This document shows, piece by piece, positions 1-5,131 of a stretch of 5,131 bases of DNA (positions within the stretch are counted from its first letter, which is position 1; each line of letters starts with the position of its first letter). Where the stretch lies: assembly GCA_010024525.1 (NCBI GenBank), contig RGGS01000110.1, forward strand, positions 1 through 5,131, in the 5' to 3' direction. A program made the translations under genes and the position numbers. The notes under the pieces were generated by a model. The model searched no databases. It was not told where the DNA came from and saw only the letters and a program-made list of their open reading frames with translations. Source of the stretch: Verrucomicrobiota bacterium. GTDB lineage: Bacteria > Verrucomicrobiota > Verrucomicrobiia > Methylacidiphilales > Verrucolacustridaceae.

Positions 1-2595
1 AGCACGATGGATCTCATCCGCAAGGAGTCGCCGGTCTTTAAAAAGTATCTCGCCTACACGGAGGAGTTCAACGTCCGGGATGAGATCGTGGTGGTGCTAA
101 AAAGCGACGATCTGAAGGCGAGTCGGGCCGCTGCCGACGCCTTGGCGGGGAGGCTGAAGAAAGAGTCCGGAATCGACCGAATCTACTACCGACATGATTT
201 TTCGCCGATGGCGGATCGCCTCCTTTTGCTGGCGGACGGGGAGCAGTTGACCGGTATCCGGCATCAGATGGAGGAGTTGGCTGCCCTTGTCAAAGGCAAC
301 AAGCAGGCGCTCAATTTGAATGGAATTCTGGGGGAAGCCTCGGCGAAGTTTAACGATCCCTATCTTCGGAAATCCTCCAACTGGCAGGAGTTCATTCCCT
401 TTATTGAGGAGTTTGTCCGAAATCTGAAACGTTTGGCCCATGATCTGGACACTCCGATCAATGGAACAGAGGGAAAAGCCAGTTTGGGGGAACTGTCGGA
501 ATTTGAGACCGATTTGCTGAAGAATGAATATCTCAGTCTGGGGGAGGATGGAAAGACCATCATCATGCTTTTACGGCCTTCCAAGGAGGAGGAAAACAGT
601 GCCACGCCTTTCACCGGGGTCATTCACCGCGTTCGGCAACTGGTGAACGAGGAGAAGAAAAATCATCTGAACGTGTCCATGGGCGTGACCGGAGAGCCGG
701 TCCTGTTGGACGACGAACTGCGACAGAGTGAGGACGACATGAAGATCGCCACCGTCATCACCCTCGCCCTGATCACCATTATGTTTTTCTTTGCCTACGG
801 GGAGTTTTCGCGTCCCTTGCTGGCTTTGGCCGCCCTGCTCGCCAGCGTGGTGATCACCCTTGGGCTGACCACGGTGACCATTGGTCACCTGAATATCATT
901 TCGCAGGCTTTTATCGTCATGATTCTCGGTTTGGGAATCGATTTTGGGATTCAATTCATCGGCCGATACGAAGAGGAGATGAGTTTGGGGAAAAGTGCCG
1001 CCGAGGCCGTGGAAATTACCACGGTCACCACAGGGAAAGCGCTGTTGACCGGCGGTGGGACCACAGCGGTTGCCTTTTATGCCATGTGCTTTAATGATTT
1101 TATCGGACTGACCGAGCTTGGTTGGATTGCCGGCACTGGTGTGCTGCTGGCTTTGGCCGCCAGTCTGACCCTCTTGCCGGCCCTGCTTCTATGGCGTGAT
1201 CGGAAAGGGAATGTTAAAGTCGGAAAACTGCTGAAGTTCGGGTACGGACTCAGCCTGGACCGGACGATCACGGCCCACCCGTACATGGTGTTGATCGTCG
1301 CGGCAGGCTTGAGTTTTCTTGCCTGGAAAAAAGCGACCCAAGTTACCTTCGATCACAATCTTCTGCATTTGCAGAACCCCAAAATGGAGTCGGTTCGTCT
1401 GACCCGCGAGTTGCTGGACACAGGCAAGGGGTCGGTGATTTATGGGGTGGTGGTGGCCCAAGATGTGCAGGAAGCAGACTTGTTGGCGGATAAACTTCGG
1501 CAGTTACCCACGGTGAGCAAGGTTCGGACCCTCGGTGATCTGGTTCCACGTGACCAAAAGAAGAGGATGGAGGAGGTGTCCAAAATTTCCAAAATTGCGG
1601 GGGAGATATCCCTGGGGGGCGGAGCCGTCCAGACCGTGGATGTGGCCAAGGCCAAGAAGGATCTGGAGTTTCTGTTGGAATCATCCCAAGAGGGGGCCAA
1701 GCAGGCAAAACAGTACATCGGGCTTTCCGGTCGTGCTCGGCAGGCGGTGGAGACTTTTGAAAAGCTCATCCCACCCTTGGAGCGCGCGGTGGCCATTTTG
1801 GACAAACTTCCGGTGGAGGAGGCGAAAAAGAGGCTGGAGCGGCATCAGGTCAAACTGGTGGGGTCCATTGCCCAGAACCTGAACTGGCTCAAAACCCAGC
1901 GCGGGGATCGGCCCCTGACCGTCAACGACCTGCCGCCCCAACTGAAGGACCGTTACCTGTCCAAGAACGGCAAGATTCTCCTCGAGGTCGAGCCTTCGGT
2001 GGATATCTGGGAAAGAAAACCCAACGAGCAGTTTGTTCATGATTTGGAGACCGTTGCCACCACCGCCACGGGAACCCCGGTGATGAACCTTGAGTATATC
2101 GATCTGCTGAAAAGCAGTTATATCGAAGCTTTGCTTTATGCGATCGGGATCATTGTGGTGATGATCTTTCTATTGTTTTGGAGGATTCAGGATTTATTGC
2201 TCACTTTGCTTCCCTTGGGGATCGGCGTGTTATGGATGTTTGGTCTTCTGGGGCTTTTCAAGATCCAGCTCGATCCGGCCAACATCGTGACCCTCCCGAT
2301 GATCCACGGAATCGGTGTGGCCTATGGGGTGTATGTGATGGATCGGTATCGTGAGGAAAAGAAGATCCGCATCTTTGAGTCCAGCACCGGCAAGGCGGTT
2401 ATCCTGTCCGCTTTAACGACCCTTTTTGGCTTCGGCTCGATGCTGGTCGGTCAGTATCGCGGACTCGTCACGCTCGGCTTGGTGATGTGTATCGGGATTC
2501 TCTGCACCCTCACCACCTCGATGATCGTTCTGCCTCAGATCTTGGCGCTGATGGATCGGGCCACTGGGGAAGACGAGAACGACCCTGTTCCCTGA
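1..2595 (+). CDS. RND/MMPL-family inner-membrane transporter, HpnN-like (5' truncated by window edge)
   Basis: This is a large polytopic permease of the RND superfamily, MMPL branch, of the kind that moves lipids or other hydrophobic molecules from the inner membrane toward the outer membrane. The frame is open to position 1. The first ATG (position 7) lies directly before an LIRKESP stretch, which in this family follows the first membrane helix, so the real start is upstream and TM1 is missing. Numbering from that ATG (862 residues): a periplasmic domain about 1-245; helices near 247-264, 268-290, 297-319, 344-360, 368-396 and 424-440; a second periplasmic domain about 441-703 with a long charged, helix-rich insert (about 520-630); helices near 704-724, 728-750, 757-778, 796-815 and 820-846. 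The half-repeat signatures are GLGIDFGIQF (308-317, ending in RYEEE) and GIGVAYGVYV (768-777, ending in DRYREE). Asp312 of the first repeat has an Ala (772) counterpart in the second. Two-domain organisation and length recall hopanoid-associated HpnN, but no hopanoid gene is visible, so the substrate is unassigned. Family call is firm, subfamily tentative. Confidence 0.88.
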   Translation, partial: STMDLIRKESPVFKKYLAYTEEFNVRDEIVVVLKSDDLKASRAAADALAGRLKKESGIDRIYYRHDFSPMADRLLLLADGEQLTGIRHQMEELAALVKGNKQALNLNGILGEASAKFNDPYLRKSSNWQEFIPFIEEFVRNLKRLAHDLDTPINGTEGKASLGELSEFETDLLKNEYLSLGEDGKTIIMLLRPSKEEENSATPFTGVIHRVRQLVNEEKKNHLNVSMGVTGEPVLLDDELRQSEDDMKIATVITLALITIMFFFAYGEFSRPLLALAALLASVVITLGLTTVTIGHLNIISQAFIVMILGLGIDFGIQFIGRYEEEMSLGKSAAEAVEITTVTTGKALLTGGGTTAVAFYAMCFNDFIGLTELGWIAGTGVLLALAASLTLLPALLLWRDRKGNVKVGKLLKFGYGLSLDRTITAHPYMVLIVAAGLSFLAWKKATQVTFDHNLLHLQNPKMESVRLTRELLDTGKGSVIYGVVVAQDVQEADLLADKLRQLPTVSKVRTLGDLVPRDQKKRMEEVSKISKIAGEISLGGGAVQTVDVAKAKKDLEFLLESSQEGAKQAKQYIGLSGRARQAVETFEKLIPPLERAVAILDKLPVEEAKKRLERHQVKLVGSIAQNLNWLKTQRGDRPLTVNDLPPQLKDRYLSKNGKILLEVEPSVDIWERKPNEQFVHDLETVATTATGTPVMNLEYIDLLKSSYIEALLYAIGIIVVMIFLLFWRIQDLLLTLLPLGIGVLWMFGLLGLFKIQLDPANIVTLPMIHGIGVAYGVYVMDRYREEKKIRIFESSTGKAVILSALTTLFGFGSMLVGQYRGLVTLGLVMCIGILCTLTTSMIVLPQILALMDRATGEDENDPVP

Positions 2596-3834
2596 TCAGA
2601 AACGGAATTGATAAGGTTTTAAGCGGCTTGCGAGTTCCTGCAAAACCCGCTTCTCTTCCGCGGCATCCTTGGCGGAAAAAGTCACACTAAAACGGACGCA
2701 GGCCCCGGCCTCGTCCCACGGAACCGTGGAGACCAGTTGTTCCTCAATGAGCCATTTTGAAAAGGCCTCACCGTTGGGAAAGGTGACTTCTTTGTCGCCA
2801 GAGGCGGACTTCGGGGCCTGGGTGTAGAGAAAAAAGGAGCCGGCTGGCTTCTCGGCAGGAAACCCGGCAGCTTTCAGGATTCGGACCAAGCCATCCATCC
2901 GTCTGCTGTATTTGGCGGAGGTTTCGCGAGTGATCTGGGGGTTTTCCAGAGCCGTGGCGCAGGCATGTTGGATCGCGAGGAACTGCCCGGAATCGGTGTT
3001 GTCCTTCACATCGGCATAGGCCTTCACCAGAAGGGGATGCCCCACGACAAAGCCGCACCGCCATCCGGTCATATTAAAGGCCTTGCTCACGCTGTGCAGC
3101 TCCAGTCCAACTTCTTTGGCGCCCGGAATGGAGAGAAAGCTGAGGGGTTGGCCTTCGAATATCAGGGCGGTGTAGGCCGCATCATGGATCACCACGATCT
3201 CCTCCTTCTTGGCGAATTCGACCACTTGGCGGAAAAAATCGGGATTGGCGGAGGCGCCGGTCGGATTATTGGGATAGTTGAGGACGAGAACCTTGGTCTT
3301 ATCCAGAACCTCACGGGGAATGGTATCCAAGCGGGGAAGAAATCGGTTTTCCCTGGTGAGGGGGAGCGCGTGGACTTTTCCACCATAGTAGGTGGCATGG
3401 GTCCCGAAAACGGGGTAGCCCGGGGTGGTCATGAGTACGACATCGCCCGGATCGATCAGGGCTGCGGGAAGGATGGAGAGCGCTGCCTTGCTGCCGATGG
3501 AATGGACGATTTCCGTTTCTGGATCGGCGGTAACACCGAAGACTTCCTTCATGTAACGGGCGGCGGCGGTCTTGAGACGCTGTCCGCCGTTGTCGGCGTA
3601 ACCGCGGTTGGTCGGTAGGGAAGCTTCCAGGGCGAGGGATTCGACAACTTTGGGATCGGCCATGGAGTCAGGCTCTCCCACACCGAAATCGAGCAACTCT
3701 TTCCCGGGGTGGGCGGCTAAGGCCGCACGCTTGGCCCTCTTGATGCGTTCGAACTTGTAAATGGGGGCTTCCTTAAGGCCGTAGCCCGGACCGCCGATTC
3801 TTTGGGCGAAGAGATTGTGGAGGTAGGTGGACAT
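2596..3834 (-). CDS. dapL: LL-diaminopimelate aminotransferase (class I PLP aminotransferase)
   Basis: The product is a cytosolic PLP enzyme of 412 residues. As DapL it converts tetrahydrodipicolinate plus glutamate to LL-diaminopimelate and 2-oxoglutarate in one step, feeding lysine and peptidoglycan synthesis. Visible fold-type I motifs: TTPGYPVF (136-143), NYPNNPTG (186-193), HDAAY (217-221, Asp for the pyridine nitrogen and Tyr for the cofactor), SVSKAFNMTGWRCGF (248-262, Schiff-base lysine K251), DNTDSGQF (278-285) and the carboxylate-binding arginine in RFSVTF (R381). The N-terminal part with GVGEPD and NRGYADNG matches sequences commonly annotated as DapL in Verrucomicrobiota, Thermotogae and some Firmicutes. 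The start at 3834 is preferred over an in-frame ATG 51 codons upstream (3987): the GGAG box is 8 bases before it, homologous proteins begin about here, and the longer version would run deep into panC. The gene is divergent from panC and convergent with the transporter, so probably monocistronic. Aminotransferase is near certain. The exact substrate rests on family resemblance, and another amino acid aminotransferase activity is possible. Confidence 0.87.
   Translation of the reverse strand: MSTYLHNLFAQRIGGPGYGLKEAPIYKFERIKRAKRAALAAHPGKELLDFGVGEPDSMADPKVVESLALEASLPTNRGYADNGGQRLKTAAARYMKEVFGVTADPETEIVHSIGSKAALSILPAALIDPGDVVLMTTPGYPVFGTHATYYGGKVHALPLTRENRFLPRLDTIPREVLDKTKVLVLNYPNNPTGASANPDFFRQVVEFAKKEEIVVIHDAAYTALIFEGQPLSFLSIPGAKEVGLELHSVSKAFNMTGWRCGFVVGHPLLVKAYADVKDNTDSGQFLAIQHACATALENPQITRETSAKYSRRMDGLVRILKAAGFPAEKPAGSFFLYTQAPKSASGDKEVTFPNGEAFSKWLIEEQLVSTVPWDEAGACVRFSVTFSAKDAAEEKRVLQELASRLKPYQFRF
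2621..2652. other. Imperfect hairpin just past the transporter stop codon
   Basis: AAGCGG (2621-2626) pairs with CCGCTT (2647-2652), and inside it TTGC (2628-2631) pairs with GCAA (2640-2643) around an 8-base loop; one base faces three in an internal bulge. It starts 26 bases after the transporter stop and lies within the C-terminal codons of dapL. There is no T tract on the 3' side on either strand (TTTT precedes it on the plus strand), so it is not a standard intrinsic terminator. It could only be a weak 3'-end structure of the transporter mRNA. Confidence 0.2.
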
Positions 3835-3837
3835 TTT

Positions 3838-3853
3838 GTAAGCTCCGTAAGCT
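3838..3853. repeat. 7-bp direct repeat GTAAGCT in the dapL-panC divergent gap
   Basis: GTAAGCT occurs at 3838-3844 and again at 3847-3853, separated by CC. The two copies fill almost all of the 19-base space between the dapL and panC start codons and contain the dapL ribosome binding site between them. The 9-base period is close to one helical turn, so it could be a small operator or an RNA-level element, but a chance tandem duplication is equally possible. Confidence 0.5.
3843..3846 (-). promoter_or_regulatory. Ribosome binding site of dapL
   Basis: On the minus strand the sequence reads ACGGAGCTTACAAAATG, placing a GGAG core 8 bases before the ATG at 3834-3832. This is the only good Shine-Dalgarno match near the possible starts of this frame and decides the start codon. 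Confidence 0.7.
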
Positions 3854-4639
3854 GTGAAGATTATGACAAAACCCGCGGGAATGCAAAAGGCTAGCCTCCA
3901 GTGGCGCAGGAGCGGCAAGAGGGTGGTCTTAGTTCCGACCATGGGTGCCTTGCACGAGGGGCATGCAGCCCTGATCCGTCGGGCCAAGCAACTGGGGGAT
4001 CGGGTGGTGGTCAGTAGCTACGTCAACCCGACCCAATTCAACCAGAACAAGGATTACCGGAGGTATCCCAAGCGACCCTCCCAGGATGCTAAAATAGCCA
4101 AGGCGGCGGGAGCCGATGTTCTTTTTCGGCCTGCCCAACTCTACGCGCCCGACGCCTCAACCTGGGTGGTGGAGATGGACCAGTCCAAGGGGCGGTGCGG
4201 GAAACATCGGCCGAACCATTTCCGAGGAGTGGCCACCGTGGTGACGAAACTGTTTGGAATCTTGCAGCCCGATGTGGCGGTTTTTGGAGAAAAGGACCTG
4301 CAGCAGTGTGAGGTGGTGGAGCGCTTGGCGCGGGATCTTTTCCTGCCGATCCGGGTCGTCCGACACCCGACCGTGAGAGAAAAGGACGGATTGGCGATGA
4401 GCTCGAGAAATCTTCGGCTGAATCCCCATCAAAGGGAATTGGCCGGATTTTGGGCTCTTTCCGTTCGTGCGGCGGCCCGAAAAGGGGCGGCAGGTGCGAG
4501 GGCTCACCTGAAAAAACTTCTCCGTCGGCTCAAGGGAGTGAGGCTGGAGTACGTTGAGGTGACGGGTGGCTATCTTTGTGCCGCCGCCTGGGTCGGCCCG
4601 GTCCGGCTGATTGATAACCGGAAATGTGGAATGAAGTGA
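3854..4639 (+). CDS. panC: Pantothenate synthetase (pantoate--beta-alanine ligase)
   Basis: A cytosolic enzyme that condenses pantoate with beta-alanine using ATP, through a pantoyl-adenylate, in the last step of pantothenate (CoA precursor) synthesis. The 261-residue product shows the whole active site of the HIGH-type nucleotidyltransferase fold: VPTMGALHEGH (27-37, with H34 and H37), VNPTQF (57-62, pantoate-binding Gln61), HFRGVATVV (122-130), FGEKDLQQ (144-151, K147, D148, Q151) and DGLAMSSRN (178-186, S183, S184, R185). RLIDN (251-255) closes the C-terminal domain. The start is the GTG at 3854, because the residues KIMTKPAGMQ then form the usual first strand and helix. ATG at 3863 or 3881 would remove part of it. 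No clear Shine-Dalgarno sequence precedes the GTG. At 261 residues it is about 20 shorter than typical bacterial PanC, mostly between YVEV (233-236) and the VGPVRLIDN end. The stop overlaps the next gene's ATG. No panB or panD lies in the window. Confidence 0.96.
   Translation: MKIMTKPAGMQKASLQWRRSGKRVVLVPTMGALHEGHAALIRRAKQLGDRVVVSSYVNPTQFNQNKDYRRYPKRPSQDAKIAKAAGADVLFRPAQLYAPDASTWVVEMDQSKGRCGKHRPNHFRGVATVVTKLFGILQPDVAVFGEKDLQQCEVVERLARDLFLPIRVVRHPTVREKDGLAMSSRNLRLNPHQRELAGFWALSVRAAARKGAAGARAHLKKLLRRLKGVRLEYVEVTGGYLCAAAWVGPVRLIDNRKCGMK
3860..3888 (-). promoter_or_regulatory. Possible dapL promoter inside the first codons of panC
   Basis: Minus-strand CATAAT (3865-3860) matches the sigma-70 -10 consensus at five of six positions and would start transcription about 19 bases before the dapL ATG. 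The -35 side is poor: TTGCAT (3886-3881) at a 15-base spacing, or TTTTGC (3888-3883) at 17. With only 19 bases between the two start codons, the dapL promoter must in any case overlap panC coding sequence. Position and -10 are suggestive; promoter rules for this organism are unknown. Confidence 0.25.
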
Positions 4640-4641
4640 TG
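4628..4641 (+). promoter_or_regulatory. panC-amidase TGATG stop/start overlap with weak ribosome binding site
   Basis: The panC stop TGA (4637-4639) and the amidase ATG (4639-4641) share one base. A GGA (4628-4630) lies 8 bases before the ATG. This arrangement normally goes with re-initiation by terminating ribosomes, so the amidase is likely translated from the panC transcript. No separate promoter is evident in the last part of panC. Confidence 0.55.
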
Positions 4642-5131
4642 ACGCGCTGGGTGGTCATCTGGTTTCTGGCGGTGGCGACGGTCACGGCCGAGGAGAATTG
4701 GCAGACGGTGAGGGTGGGGAGGTTGGAATATGTCACTCTCGATTCCTTCGCCAAGTTCTACGGCTTTCAGAAACCGGCGGAAATCCCCTCGGGACGTCCT
4801 TTCGAACTGACATCCCCCTCCGGAGTTTTGGCCCTGACGGTTGATAGCCGGGAAATGAAATGGAAAGGGGCGCGTTACTGGCTGAATCATTCGATTCGGC
4901 AACAGGATGAGGTGACGTTGGTCTCCCGTTTGGATCTGGGAAAAACGTTTGAGCCTCTCTTGCGACCGAATGTGGAAAGCCCCAAACGTCCGGTGCAAGG
5001 GGTGGTGGTGGATCCTGGTCATGGAGGAGGAGACGAGGGGACGCGGGCGGCCCGGGGATTGAGCGAAAAGACGGCGAATCTTGATGTGGCCAAGCGTCTG
5101 GTCAGGCTGCTCGACGATGCGGGGGTTCCCT
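4639..5131 (+). CDS. Secreted N-acetylmuramoyl-L-alanine amidase, Amidase_3 family (3' truncated by window edge)
   Basis: The visible 164 residues are the N-terminal part of a zinc peptidoglycan amidase that cuts the bond between MurNAc and the L-Ala of the stem peptide. Residues 1-17 form a signal peptide (MTRW, then a hydrophobic VVIWFLAVATV core, probable cleavage after TVTA before EENW), so the enzyme acts in the periplasm. Residues about 23-110 (YVTLDSFAKFYGF, then beta-rich sequence with KWKGARYWLNHS and LVSRLD) resemble the copper-amine-oxidase N-terminal-like domain found in some envelope proteins; this assignment is by eye. The catalytic domain starts near 119: VVVDPGHGGGDEG (122-134) with zinc ligand His128, and GLSEKTANLDVA (140-151) with the second ligand Glu143. 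The remaining zinc ligand and catalytic Glu lie beyond the window. The ATG at 4639 overlaps the panC stop (TGATG) and sits 8 bases after a GGA. In-frame GTG 4636 and ATG 4624 are less likely. Close AmiA/AmiC orthology cannot be judged from this fragment. Confidence 0.9.
   Translation, partial: MTRWVVIWFLAVATVTAEENWQTVRVGRLEYVTLDSFAKFYGFQKPAEIPSGRPFELTSPSGVLALTVDSREMKWKGARYWLNHSIRQQDEVTLVSRLDLGKTFEPLLRPNVESPKRPVQGVVVDPGHGGGDEGTRAARGLSEKTANLDVAKRLVRLLDDAGVP

Noticed and set aside
571..954. Minus-strand open frame of 127 codons within the transporter gene.
   Set aside because: The product is His/Gln/Gly-rich without motifs and is antisense to conserved membrane helices; several similar openings across 97-2040 are rejected for the same reason.
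1535..1882. Second plus-strand frame of 115 codons inside the transporter.
   Set aside because: Trp/Arg/Pro-rich composition typical of an out-of-frame reading of GC-rich coding sequence; the main frame is unbroken with a clear RND pattern.
2621..2652. Intrinsic terminator for the transporter or dapL.
   Set aside because: The stem is bulged and no T run follows it on either strand, so it is kept only as a weak hairpin.
2965..3618. Plus-strand open frame of 217 codons antisense to dapL.
   Set aside because: It lies wholly inside a well-supported aminotransferase gene, has a low-complexity Gly/Ile/His-rich product with no recognisable motif, and is the kind of antisense opening expected from GC-biased codons.
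3835..3987. Upstream extension of dapL by 51 codons with a hydrophobic stretch that could look like a membrane anchor.
   Set aside because: The extension is antisense to panC codons for its active-site HEGH region, the GGAG box points to the ATG at 3834, and this aminotransferase family is cytosolic without such an anchor.
4570..5022. Minus-strand open frame of 150 codons opposite the amidase and the panC end.
   Set aside because: The plus strand carries a signal peptide and the DPGH and SEK zinc motifs in frame; the antisense product has no motif and is His/Arg/Pro-rich.
1..5131. A novel defence system, mobile element, CRISPR array or RNA gene.
   Set aside because: Every base outside a 19-base gap lies in one of four recognisable housekeeping-type genes; I saw no repeat array, terminal inverted repeats, integrase or structured intergenic region.

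Overview
The window looks like ordinary chromosome from a Gram-negative bacterium of moderately high GC, most plausibly a member of the PVC group such as Verrucomicrobiota. That placement is an inference. It rests on the protein style and on a diaminopimelate aminotransferase (DapL) of the lineage-restricted kind that replaces the succinylase route to meso-diaminopimelate. No marker gene in the window fixes the taxonomy. Coding density is essentially complete: no stretch over 20 bases lacks a gene, and there are no RNA genes, mobile elements or CRISPR arrays that I can see.

Layout, left to right. (1) Positions 1-2595, plus strand: the body and 3' end of a large RND/MMPL-family inner-membrane transporter, HpnN-like in architecture. 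Its first membrane helix lies upstream of the window. (2) Positions 2596-3834, minus strand: a complete class I PLP aminotransferase, best called DapL. Its stop codon directly abuts the transporter's stop codon, so the two genes meet tail to tail with no spacer. (3) A 19-base divergent gap (3835-3853) holding the dapL ribosome binding site and a 7-bp direct repeat. (4) Positions 3854-4639, plus strand: pantothenate synthetase (PanC), with all catalytic motifs but a slightly short C-terminal domain. (5) From 4639 to the window end, plus strand: the 5' part of a secreted N-acetylmuramoyl-L-alanine amidase (Amidase_3). Its ATG overlaps the panC stop codon as TGATG, so the two are probably co-transcribed and translationally coupled.

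Functionally the genes are housekeeping: envelope lipid transport, diaminopimelate/lysine synthesis, vitamin B5/CoA synthesis and peptidoglycan remodelling. DapL supplies the diamino acid of the peptidoglycan stem peptide and the amidase releases that stem from the glycan, which is a loose thematic link. I found no convincing novel system. The points most worth a second look are the missing acidic residue in the second RND half-repeat, the extreme packing at both ends of dapL, and the compact PanC C-terminus.
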